Shown here in pieces: positions 26,537 to 34,595 of a DNA stretch of 64,000 nt. How positions within the stretch are numbered: the stretch's first letter is position 1; each line of letters opens with the position of its first letter. The stretch covers positions 1-64,000 of the forward strand of contig CARUPR010000008.1 of NCBI GenBank assembly GCA_949077035.1, given 5' to 3'. A program made the translations under genes and the position numbers. Origin of the DNA: an uncultured Eubacteriales bacterium (GTDB taxonomy: Bacteria; Bacillota; Clostridia; Christensenellales; UBA1242). Under the pieces are notes generated by a model. The model worked only from the letters and a program-made list of their open reading frames with translations. It was not told the origin of the DNA and searched no databases.

Positions 26537-26998
26537 TTATGTATAACTAGGGTTTTCGACTTTATCCCAGATATCTCTTACATACTCGTCTTCGATTTTG
26601 GCATTTGCGATAAAGTCATCTTTGTCTGAAAAGTAATATATATTTTCAGGGCTCCAACCAAATTCAATTTTTGAAATGTCACCATTATTTTTGTGCAATA
26701 AAATTACACAACATTCTTTTTCTTTATACCAAAATTCAACTTCGCTATAAGAGTATAACATATCAAGGAAATCATTTAAATCTGGTCTTAAAGGTTTTCC
26801 TTCCTTAATAAGTTTTTTTGCTTTGTTTTTAGATACAACATTAGGGAAGGTTACATATTCTTCATTTTCATCGCCGAATTTATCGTTAAACCAACCACAA
26901 TTTGAGCAAGCTCCATTGCCGCTGCTATCTACCAAAAGACTTTTGTCGCAAACAGAACATTTGCTCTTTATATTTTTTTCAAATGGATTTATTTTCAT
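26537..26998 (-). CDS. Zinc-ribbon immunity-like protein 1
   Basis: 153 residues, immediately downstream (13 bp) of the only intact toxin-like gene, so it is the best candidate for its partner. Zinc pairs CSVC and CSNCGW, the helix SKNKAKKLIKEGKPLRPDLND, the strand SYSEVEFWYKEKECCVIL and the shared C-terminal block. AAGGAG precedes the ATG. The immunity role is inferred from gene order and from the repeated toxin-remnant arrangement. Confidence 0.7.
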   Translation of the reverse strand: MKINPFEKNIKSKCSVCDKSLLVDSSGNGACSNCGWFNDKFGDENEEYVTFPNVVSKNKAKKLIKEGKPLRPDLNDFLDMLYSYSEVEFWYKEKECCVILLHKNNGDISKIEFGWSPENIYYFSDKDDFIANAKIEDEYVRDIWDKVENPSYT

Positions 26999-27011
26999 TT
27001 TTATCTCCTTC

Positions 27012-27326
27012 TTAGCATTTACTTAAATTTATTTTTTCATTATTCGGTCCTTTATATTCAAGCCTTTGTTTTCCTGGTGGCTTTGTCCAATCCCAATAAT
27101 GGTCGTGGGGGAAAGTATGATTATGATGTGCATTTCCATGAGCCCAATCTCTATCCCATATTGCAAGACCATCAGGTCCATACCATCTTTGTTGAAGCAA
27201 TTTTTTTGTTTTTTCATCATAGTAATCTATTCTAATATTTGGTTTTTCACTCCATCTTTCATGTATATTAGACCTATAAGGTCCAAACATATCAAATTTC
27301 CCGCCGCTTGATTTACACATTCCCAT
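27012..27326 (-). CDS. Toxin-like domain protein (His/Trp-rich)
   Basis: 104 residues, starting inside the stop of the HNH gene (TAATG) with GGAGGTG upstream. The core RIDYYDEKTKKLLQQRWYGP followed by WDRDWAHGNAHHNHTFPHDH and YWDWTKPPGKQR looks like a C-terminal toxin domain of polymorphic toxins. The many His residues could form a metal or catalytic site. It lacks any secretion or delivery region. Three degraded fragments of the same kind lie downstream among the zinc-ribbon genes. Toxicity is inferred. Confidence 0.6.
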   Translation of the reverse strand: MGMCKSSGGKFDMFGPYRSNIHERWSEKPNIRIDYYDEKTKKLLQQRWYGPDGLAIWDRDWAHGNAHHNHTFPHDHYWDWTKPPGKQRLEYKGPNNEKINLSKC

Positions 27327-28144
27327 TATAGCACCTCCTGTGGCAAAACTTCAAATGTTTTGGATATTGTTTCTCCACCAATGCCAACAAGTTTAAATTT
27401 TAAATTTTTTCCTATTATTTCTTTTATTTTTAATTTTGTGGCGAATGGGCCGATGACATTATATTTTTTATCTATTATTTTATCATCTAAAATCCACTCA
27501 ATTCTGTCGGTGAATAGGGTTTTTACTTGAATAGTTCCTTGATAATTGTCGACTTCTATTGAAACAATTTTTGGGGCACCTATTAAGTAATCGTTTCTTT
27601 TTATTTCAAATAGTTTTTTCATATCTTCATATGATAGCGAAAACCAATCTACATCTTGATATGGATTTTTTATTAGGGGAATGGTGTTTTGTTTTATTTC
27701 AATTCCGTTGCCGCCAAAACATTTTAAATCTGCAACCATTTTCCACCTAAAGACCTTATTTCTCTCTTTATAATCTATTATTGCTTTATTTAGATGTGAT
27801 GCAAATTGCATTTCTGAGCATTTGTTGACTTTTATAAAATGCTTCTCAGCCTCTTCACCAAAGCCCAATCTTACAGAGTTTTTAAAATGTTTTACGCCAT
27901 GGCATCTTGAGCAAATTGCAATAATTTTTGTCAATATTTGAGTTTTTCTTTTTATGTCAAAATCCCATTCCTCATGTGCATCAAGCTCATCTGTTTCATA
28001 TCCGCAAATCTCACACCTGCCTTTTGCTCTTTTTAGGGCATATTTGCGAAGGATATCCCAGTCATTTTTTGGCAGGGTTTTGCTTAAGTCATTATTCCAT
28101 GCTCCTTTTGGAAGCATATTTATTGTAAGTTTCATCTCTTCCAT
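27326..28144 (-). CDS. HNH-family endonuclease-like protein
   Basis: 272 residues. An HNH fold spans about residues 40-90: CEICGYETDELDAHEEWDFD, then ICSRCHGVKHF, with two CxxC pairs holding zinc and the HEEWDFD/CHGVKH histidines as the likely active site. The C-terminal 150 residues include beta-rich segments (VSIEVDNYQGTIQVKTLF) that are not recognised. It overlaps the toxin-like gene by one base and follows the DUF4417 gene by 10 bp, so the three are one operon. Confidence 0.75.
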   Translation of the reverse strand: MEEMKLTINMLPKGAWNNDLSKTLPKNDWDILRKYALKRAKGRCEICGYETDELDAHEEWDFDIKRKTQILTKIIAICSRCHGVKHFKNSVRLGFGEEAEKHFIKVNKCSEMQFASHLNKAIIDYKERNKVFRWKMVADLKCFGGNGIEIKQNTIPLIKNPYQDVDWFSLSYEDMKKLFEIKRNDYLIGAPKIVSIEVDNYQGTIQVKTLFTDRIEWILDDKIIDKKYNVIGPFATKLKIKEIIGKNLKFKLVGIGGETISKTFEVLPQEVL

Positions 28145-28154
28145 AGCCTGCCTC

Positions 28155-28889
28155 CTATATTTCTGGATAAAGCTGGCCGGCGAGATATCTTTTTGTAAAC
28201 TCTTCTAAGCCTATCTTTTTTATCAAATTTTCGCTATCGAAAGGGTCTATTGCTTTTATATTGCCTTTCATTTCTTTAAAAGGTGTGCCATAACAAATGA
28301 TTGCGCTCGGTTTTATTTTTTCCATCATAATTTCATAGCCTTCCATAAATCCCTTCTTGTTGTCTTCTCTTGTGTATGTTGAAACTGCCACAACAGAGCC
28401 CTCTTCAACACCGTCACAAAAGAATTCAAAGCAATCATAAGAGCCCCATGAAATTGTTGGAATTACAAGCATCCCTTGTCTTTGCCAAAAGGCGCCGCAC
28501 CAACGATTTTTGAAAACGCTATCAATCTGCCGGGCAAGGGGCATATCTTTATAGGTGCTAAACTCGGGTGTCAACAATGCATAGTATTGGTCCAGTTTTT
28601 CTAGGGCTTGTGCTGGTTTGTCATAGACAGTTTCAAAATTCCAATCGTAGGTAAAAAAGTGGATGGATTTATTTTTGTTTTCAACATCATCATTTTTTGT
28701 TTTTAAAAAGCTTAATAATTCAATTTTGTCTAAATCAATTTTTTGCTTTTTGATAAGTGGCATTCCATATTTGCCAGTTTTTTCAAATTCGTTTCTTACA
28801 AGTTTTTGTTTTTTATGTCGCTTTTCTTCATAATAATCATAATCATTAGTAAAAGAAAAAAGCGAACTCAGTTGTTCGTTTTTAATCAT
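28155..28889 (-). CDS. DUF4417 family protein
   Basis: 244 residues. The central region follows the DUF4417 pattern: FFTYDWNFETVYDKP, LLTPEFSTYKDMPLARQ, NRWCGAFWQRQG, VIPTISWGSYDCFEFFCDG and VVAVSTYTRE. Such proteins are frequent on phages and mobile elements; their biochemical role is unknown. It is the first gene of an operon with the HNH and toxin-like genes. GGAG lies upstream of the ATG. Confidence 0.8.
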   Translation of the reverse strand: MIKNEQLSSLFSFTNDYDYYEEKRHKKQKLVRNEFEKTGKYGMPLIKKQKIDLDKIELLSFLKTKNDDVENKNKSIHFFTYDWNFETVYDKPAQALEKLDQYYALLTPEFSTYKDMPLARQIDSVFKNRWCGAFWQRQGMLVIPTISWGSYDCFEFFCDGVEEGSVVAVSTYTREDNKKGFMEGYEIMMEKIKPSAIICYGTPFKEMKGNIKAIDPFDSENLIKKIGLEEFTKRYLAGQLYPEI

Positions 28890-29154
28890 TTTTATTCTCC
28901 TTTTTAAAAGACTTTTGCCTTTGGAGATAATGTATCATGAGAAAATTCTGTATTTCAAGTTTTACTGCCAACTTTTGGCATTTATTTTTAAATTTTTAAT
29001 AAAAATTATATTCAATCTTTTTTAATATAAAATTGACAATATAGGCTGAATTGCTTTAAAAAGCTTGCGTCTATTTAAGTGTTTTAAAGGAATTACTTTG
29101 CTATTGTTTATCTTGCCTGCTTAGAATATTGCAGGTTGTTTGAAGTGCAGAAAA

Positions 29155-29178
29155 AAAGCATATCGTGTGATATGCTTT
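29155..29178 (-). terminator. Terminator stem-loop
   Basis: AAAGCATATC and GATATGCTTT, perfect 10-bp stem, loop GTGT, with an A-run on the left (T-run on the minus strand). It would end the pseudogene transcript. Confidence 0.7.
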
Positions 29179-29181
29179 ATA

Positions 29182-29598
29182 CTATTTTTCAAGTTCTTCT
29201 TCAAGGCTATTCTCAACAATTGCAATCTGTTTGTCCACCTTTGCTTGAAGGAAGTTTTTTAAATCGGTGACATATTCTTTAGAGTTGCCGTATAATTTTG
29301 CTGTTTCAATTCTGAAATTGTTTGTTGTATCTTCATCTGTTTTATAATTTTTTTTAATTCTATCACCAACAGAAATTTCAAAATCATTATGTATAATATA
29401 ATATTCTCCAAAATCAAGAAAATCTCCTATATCAAGGCCTATTGTTTCAAATTCTTATATCCTTAAACAATAGCTATTATTAATAACCGAGCATTTACAA
29501 TTTTTCATATTTTCTTTAAGTGGAATGTTGCTTATTTTTGATATAATTTCGCAGGCGGTTTTTTTATTTTTAATATATTTAAAATTATAAATTCTCAT
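29182..29598 (-). pseudogene. Small hypothetical protein broken by an in-frame TAA
   Basis: From the ATG at 29596-29598 (AGGAGAT upstream) one frame runs 139 codons to TAG, interrupted only by TAA at 29455-29457 (codon 48). The C-terminal part reads FETIGLDIGDFLDFGEYY, then helical ETAKLYGNSKEYVTDLKNFL and QIAIVENSLEEELEK. Either it is a recent pseudogene or the sequence has an error. Function not recognised. Confidence 0.6.
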
Positions 29599-29774
29599 AT
29601 CTCCTTTGTTTTTATTATATCATACATATTTTATAAGTCAACAAATAAAATTAATATTCATCATCTATTAATATAAAACTTATGTATTTTTTAGTTTGTA
29701 ATCTATTTTAGTTGTGAATTGTTTATTTGTATGATTTAAAATTTTATCAAGGTGGCGGCCTAAAGCTTTTGTTT

Positions 29775-30110
29775 CTAAGAATTATAATCATAGGGAATTT
29801 TATTTTTTCTTTCTCCAAGTAAATTTAAAATATACCCATCTTCAACTTTGCACCACCAATGGGGGTCATTTTTGGGAAGGTCTTGCAAGATTGATTGGTC
29901 TGAAAGTTTATTATCTTTGACCAGTTCTAAATCTTTTACGTGAACCAATATTTCAGCATAATCGCTTCCATCAGGTCTTGAAAATACGACTTCAAATTTA
30001 TTTTCTCTAAGCCAAGCAAATATTATAGTGCCGATTGCGCCCTTAAAGACGCCTTCTTTTTCATATTTTTCTTTGCTTACAGTGACTCTTACTTGGTCTA
30101 ACCATTTCAT
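29775..30110 (-). CDS. DUF4926-like immunity protein
   Basis: 111 residues. The first 65 residues resemble the small barrel of DUF4926-type proteins (KWLDQVRVTVSKE, FKGAIGTIIFAW, FEVVFSRPDGSDYAEILVHV). The C-terminal 40 residues (PHWWCKVEDGYILNLLGE) are not recognised. It overlaps the upstream gene by 4 bp. DUF4926 proteins often follow toxin domains and are thought to act as antidotes; that role here is inferred. Confidence 0.55.
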   Translation of the reverse strand: MKWLDQVRVTVSKEKYEKEGVFKGAIGTIIFAWLRENKFEVVFSRPDGSDYAEILVHVKDLELVKDNKLSDQSILQDLPKNDPHWWCKVEDGYILNLLGERKNKIPYDYNS

Positions 30111-30400
30111 TGTTTTCCTCCTTTAATCTTTTTATTAAGTGAGGCAATTTTAATTTTGCCGTTTGGCCATACGACACAACCTATATGGCAATTAAATTTT
30201 TCGTGAGAATGTTCATTCTTGCCATCTAAAATAAAATTTATTTGAATATGTTGTCTATTTTCATTTAAAGTTTTTAATTGATATCTATTATTAAGAAAAC
30301 CTTGTGAAACTTCTTGTGAAATTTTTTTATACAATTCATTTGCATTTTCTTTATTATATCCCATACTTCTCATCATTGCAAACTTATTTGGTTCATACAA
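30107..30400 (-). CDS. Small toxin-domain-like protein (DUF6883-like)
   Basis: 97 residues, no signal peptide. The core LKTLNENRQHIQINFILDGK followed by KFNCHIGCVVWPNGKIKIASL resembles small beta-rich domains found at the C-terminus of polymorphic toxins (DUF6883-like). The N-terminal helix ANELYKKISQEVSQGFL may be a leftover linker. It is coupled to the DUF4926-like gene, giving a second, unrelated toxin/immunity-type pair in this island. Confidence 0.45.
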   Translation of the reverse strand: MYEPNKFAMMRSMGYNKENANELYKKISQEVSQGFLNNRYQLKTLNENRQHIQINFILDGKNEHSHEKFNCHIGCVVWPNGKIKIASLNKKIKGGKQ

Positions 30401-30495
30401 TAAATATTTGGTAATTTTATCTAGTTGAATATTTTTGAAAAAATATTGATTTTTTAGTTAATTTGTGTTATTTATAATAATGAAGGAGAAATATT

Positions 30496-32027
30496 ATGAA
30501 TAAAAAATCTATTAAAAGTTTTTTATTTCTTTTTTTATTTTGTTAGTTCCAGGTTTATTTTTTGCTGGATGTGGTGCAACTAAGCTCACAATTACTTTTG
30601 ATACTAATGGTGGTAGTTTTATAGAAAGAGTTTTAGTAAAATCGGGGGAAAGTATTTCAAAACCAACTGACCCTATCAAAGAAGATTATATATTTGATGG
30701 TTGGTTTTGGGATGAGGATTTTCAACTCGCGTTTAGATTTGGTGAGGATAAAATTACAAAAGATACAATACTTTATGCAAAATGGCGTCAACCTAAAACA
30801 TTTGAAATAACATTTAATTCTAATGGCGGGTCTAAGGTGCCAAACCAATATATGCAGGAGGGTGGAAGTTTTGCAAAGCCAGAGATGCCAACACGAGTTG
30901 GCTATGTTTTTGATGATTGGTATCTAAATAATGGGCAGAAATTTGACTTTGACGTTGATTTCAAAAACATAATTGAGGACACAACTCTTTTTGCACGTTG
31001 GAATGCACTTTTTACACTCAGTCAAGAAGGAACAGCAATTACAGGTTTGACAGATTATTCTCGAAATATTAAGAATTTAGTTATTCCAGATGAAATTGAT
31101 GGGAATGTAATTACTACATTAAAGGAAGGCGCACTTGCAGGTGGAAAATTTGAAACCCTTGAATTCGGTAAAGATTTAAAAACATTTGAAAGTAAACAAT
31201 TCATAGGAAAGGCATTAAGTGAAAACCCATTAAAAGAAGTTTATTTTAATGGAACCATTGACGATTGGGTTAAAATCTTATTCGCTGATACAAGCCCTCT
31301 GTGTGCAAATTTTGATGGTGTAAAACTATTTGCAGATGACGAAGAAGTTTCAGGGAATATTGCTATTACTGCTAATGTAAATTATATTCAACCTTATGCT
31401 TTTGCTGGTCTTAAAATTACGGGTGTAACATTGCCAGAAAGTGTAAAATTTATTGGGAATTCAGCTTTTTACAACTGCTCAAAACTCACAACTATAAATT
31501 TGGAGAAAGTTGTTTATATTTATGAAGGCGCCTTTTGGGGCTGTGCAGAACTGCAAAGCGTGTCACTTGATTTGGCTCAAAAGATTTTCAAGAAAGCATT
31601 CTTTGAATGTTTAAAACTAAAAGATGTCAAAGTAGGCTCTTATTTAAATGAAGTTCAACAAGAAGCCTTTCTTGCTTGTCCAATTGAGAAAATTGATTTA
31701 GCAATTACTCGTCTTGAAAAATTGGGAGAAAAGGCTTTTGGATGCACTGCATTACGAGAGGTGAAACTTCCATATACTTTGACAGAATATCACTTAGATT
31801 CCTTTTTTAACTGCATGTCCCTTAAGACGATGATAATTGATTCAAATACAATATATCAAAATTTATCTCAAAAGCCATCCTTCTGTGGAGGTTTGACAAC
31901 TTTTAAAGTTTCCGATTCGGTTATTCAAAATTCGGGAGAAAATACTTGGCTTTACAACACAGAAATATTTACACACACTCAAGAAAACGGGTATCATGTT
32001 TTCACTTTTAATTATGCAGTAAAATAA
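30496..32027 (+). CDS. InlB/LRR surface lipoprotein with a poly-T frameshift in the signal peptide
   Basis: The ATG at 30496 (AAGGAG upstream) starts a signal peptide, MNKKSIKSFLFLFLF, but the frame then hits TAG at 30544. Inserting one T in the seven-T run at 30530-30536 joins it to the long frame and gives a complete lipoprotein signal ending LFFAGC. The only in-frame start in the long frame is the TTG at 30540, which would lack the charged n-region. The mature part has two InlB-type repeats (residues about 15-150 of the long frame, TFDTNGGSF ... DGWFWDEDF and TFNSNGGSK ... DDWYLNNGQ). A BspA-type leucine-rich repeat region follows (VTLPESVKFIGNSAFYNCSK). Likely a cell-surface binding protein that switches on and off. 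Confidence 0.75.
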
Positions 32028-32056
32028 TTCTAAAATCGATTGTAAGTAAATAAAAT

Positions 32057-32090
32057 AAACATAAGGGAGGCCTTATGTTTTTTATTTTAA
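32057..32090 (+). promoter_or_regulatory. Hairpin covering the cwlD ribosome site and start codon
   Basis: AAACATAAGG (32057-32066) and CCTTATGTTT (32071-32080) form a perfect 10-bp stem. The loop GAGG is the Shine-Dalgarno core and the cwlD ATG (32075) lies in the 3' arm. T-rich sequence follows. It can serve as a terminator for the lipoprotein gene and would hide the cwlD start when transcribed through. Confidence 0.65.
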
Positions 32091-32761
32091 AGAAAAAGGC
32101 GATTATCGCCTGGCTATTAGGAGTTTTACTCATAGCAACCTTTTGTGCCACATATTTTTCTATTAAAACTAATGCAATGCCAAAGCCGCTTCACACTATT
32201 GTCATTGATGCCGGTCATGGCGGTAGGGATGGTGGAGCAATTGGCTCGGCAACAGGGGTGACCGAAAGTGAACTTAATCTTATGTATGCAAAAAAACTTG
32301 CAAAGCTTTGTGAAGATTTTGGAATCAAGGCTGTGCTTACCCGAAGTGATATGAATGGGCTCTATGATGAAAATGCACAAAACAAGAAAAAGAGTGAAAT
32401 GGAAAAAAGGAAAAGCATTATAAATGGTTGTGGTGCTGATATCATGGTCAGTATTCATATGAATTCTTTTCCACTTTCCTCAAGTGAAGGTGCACAAATT
32501 TTTTACGCAAAGGGCAGTGAAAATGGATTTAATCTTGCAAAAAGTGTGCAAACAAGTGTGTGTCAGTCTTTTAAAAGCGCAAGAGATTATGTAAGTGTTG
32601 GTGACTATTATGTGATAAACACAGCGAAGATGCCTGCCATTTTGGTTGAGTGCGGTTTTTTATCAAATCCAAATGAAGAGCGGCTTTTGAAAAGCAATGA
32701 TTACTGCGAAAAATTTTGCTATTCGATTCTTGCAGGTGTAATTTCATATTTTGAAATATGA
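32075..32761 (+). CDS. cwlD: N-acetylmuramoyl-L-alanine amidase CwlD
   Basis: Zinc amidase that, in spore formers, removes peptide side chains so that muramic-lactam can be made in spore cortex. 228 residues: an N-terminal membrane anchor (IIAWLLGVLLIATFCATYF), then the Amidase_3 fold with VIDAGHGGRDGG, a Glu in TESELNLM, SIHMNSF and ILVECGFLSN, which together give the zinc ligands and catalytic Glu. General amidases share these motifs, so CwlD is inferred from size, anchor and the sporulation context. Confidence 0.85.
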   Translation: MFFILKKKAIIAWLLGVLLIATFCATYFSIKTNAMPKPLHTIVIDAGHGGRDGGAIGSATGVTESELNLMYAKKLAKLCEDFGIKAVLTRSDMNGLYDENAQNKKKSEMEKRKSIINGCGADIMVSIHMNSFPLSSSEGAQIFYAKGSENGFNLAKSVQTSVCQSFKSARDYVSVGDYYVINTAKMPAILVECGFLSNPNEERLLKSNDYCEKFCYSILAGVISYFEI

Positions 32762-32947
32762 TTTTTTAGAGTAAACGAGTTTTATTTAAAAAATGCGGTT
32801 TATAAATTTTATGTTTTAATAATCAGAAACAAAATTTAACTTCAAAAAATAATATATCGTCAATTATTTTGACAAGAAAGTTGATTTTTGATATATTTAT
32901 AATAGAATATAGGCAAAATAAAACAAAAGTTTAAATGGGAGGATATT

Positions 32948-33508
32948 ATGTATATTGCTTTCAGTGGTGTATCATCAAGCGGAAAAAACACGATTATGAA
33001 TGAGCTTGTCAAAAGAAGGGATAATTTTAAGGTGCTTGAAAGGTCTTCAGGGACAACACGTCAACCTCGCGAGAGTGACAAGATATTTGACACCTATGTT
33101 TATATGAGTGAAGAGGAATTTAAAAAGGGGATACAAGAGGGCAAGTTTTTTGAATATGAACTTGTGCATGGAAACTATTATGGCACAATTTTGTCGCAGC
33201 TTGAAAGGGCTAAAGAGGCAAAAGACATATTTTATATCCGCGACATTGATGTAAAAGGTGCGGTAAATTTGAAAAAGTTTTTTGGCGATAGTCAGCTTTT
33301 TACAATCTTTCTTGATGCCCCAGATGATGTTTTAAGAAAGAGATTGAAAGAGAGAGGGGACAGCGAAGAGGACATTGAAAAAAGGCTTTCAAGAAGTGTT
33401 TTGGAAAGGTCTTTTAAAGATGGCTATGACCTGATAATTGAAAATATTGATATGGAAAAAACTATTAGAACAATATTTGATTTTGTCGATAGTCGCACGC
33501 AAAAATAG
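32948..33508 (+). CDS. gmk: Guanylate kinase
   Basis: Phosphorylates GMP to GDP. 186 residues with P-loop GVSSSGKNT, the GMP-binding SSGTTRQPRESD, then FFEYELVHGNYYGT and a lid region with RLKERGDSEEDIEKRLSR. The P-loop Asn (GKNT in place of GKGT/GKST) and the absence of the usual VDY after TTRxPR make it a divergent member. It could also be a specialised second copy. GGGAGG precedes the ATG. gmk usually neighbours rpoZ; here they are 18 kb apart. Confidence 0.8.
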   Translation: MYIAFSGVSSSGKNTIMNELVKRRDNFKVLERSSGTTRQPRESDKIFDTYVYMSEEEFKKGIQEGKFFEYELVHGNYYGTILSQLERAKEAKDIFYIRDIDVKGAVNLKKFFGDSQLFTIFLDAPDDVLRKRLKERGDSEEDIEKRLSRSVLERSFKDGYDLIIENIDMEKTIRTIFDFVDSRTQK

Positions 33509-33541
33509 AGATAATTAAATAAAAAATGGATAAAAAAGATA

Positions 33542-33571
33542 AAAAATCATACATTTTGTATGATTTTTCTT
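33542..33571. terminator. Bidirectional terminator after gmk
   Basis: AAAAATCATACA and TGTATGATTTTT, perfect 12-bp stem with a 3-base loop; serves gmk and possibly the convergent minus-strand gene. Confidence 0.8.
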
Positions 33572-33600
33572 TATTTTTAATTAAATTATCTTATTTTTTA

Positions 33601-34143
33601 TTAGTTTTCTTTGTTTTCTTCATCGCCGTTTGATGATGGTCGGGTAGTGTTTGAATTTGTCAAATCAGCATTTTCTGAATTTAATTTGGCATCACTTTTT
33701 GGCTTGCTTTTATTTTCAACGTTTGGGAAAATCTCATCCATTTTAAGTGAACATTCTTTAATGACGATTTTGTCGCTGCCATTGATTTCAATTATGCCTT
33801 CGCCTTCAAAGACCATGCTTTCAAGACCTGTGTTTGAGCTGACCATGCCAATGCAATCATTGTTTTGTGCAAGCTTTACAAAAAGTTTGTCTTTTTCAGA
33901 AAGCTTTTCCAAATTTTCAAACTTTCCGATATGATAAATTTTTTGGTTAAGCTTTTTGGTGGCGACAGGATATATATTGCCATTATATTCAATTTCATCA
34001 ATCATTCTGTCAAAGGTAATTACTCTATAGCAGTCTTTAGGAAGTGATAGGTCGTTTATGTCATTTGATTTTACCCTTGTTGTCCTTTCTGCTGGAAGAA
34101 TGTTTGTGTTTGTGAAAATGGTTGCATAGTGATTTACCTTCAT
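33601..34143 (-). CDS. Hypothetical protein with a disordered tail
   Basis: 180 residues from the ATG at 34141-34143, chosen because AGGAGG lies just upstream and the product starts MKVNHYATIFTNTNILPAER. The first 130 residues look folded and beta-rich (CYRVITFDRMIDEIEYNG, GMVSSNTGLESMVFEGEG). The last 45 residues are rich in Ser, Asn, Lys and Asp and are probably disordered. No signal or membrane segment. Convergent with gmk. Not recognised. Confidence 0.65.
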   Translation of the reverse strand: MKVNHYATIFTNTNILPAERTTRVKSNDINDLSLPKDCYRVITFDRMIDEIEYNGNIYPVATKKLNQKIYHIGKFENLEKLSEKDKLFVKLAQNNDCIGMVSSNTGLESMVFEGEGIIEINGSDKIVIKECSLKMDEIFPNVENKSKPKSDAKLNSENADLTNSNTTRPSSNGDEENKEN

Positions 34144-34212
34144 ATCGGCCTCCTGAAAAACTTTATATAATAAGTTTAACACAAATTAAAATTTTTTGCA
34201 AGTCTTATATAA

Positions 34213-34500
34213 AAAAGGACGGAAGAATTGAAATAAAGATATAGAGATGAAAAAAGAAGATAAAAAATATGAACAGAAGAAGAGAATAAAAAGGAAGAAT
34301 TGAAAAGGAAGAAGAAAATAAAAAAAGAGGAATGAAAAAAAAGAAAATGAGGTGTAAGAAGATATGAAAAGGACGGAAGAATTGAAATGAAGGCGATAAA
34401 AAATAAAACAGAAGAAGAGAATAAAAAGAAAGAAGAAAGAAATAAAAAAAGAGTTATTAAAAAAAGATTTAAAAGGAAAGAAAAGATGTGTTGAATGAAG
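34213..34500. repeat. Purine-rich spacer with internal duplication
   Basis: About 290 bases almost devoid of C on the plus strand, rich in GAAGAA and AAAAGA words. AAGGACGGAAGAATTGAAAT occurs near 34215 and 34369, and ACAGAAGAAGAGAATAAAAA near 34272 and 34408. Stops occur in all frames on the plus strand. It lies between the hypothetical gene and spoIIE. Confidence 0.6.
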
Positions 34501-34595
34501 GGGGACTTGGAATAAAAGCCACTTTTTTAATGATTTTATATATAGATAAAGTGCGATAGGGTTATTTTCTCAATTTTGCCCTTATTCGTCAAATT

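Noticed and set aside
34213..34500. Coding gene in the purine-rich tract
   Set aside because: Frequent stops in all plus-strand frames and no start with a ribosome site in a long frame.
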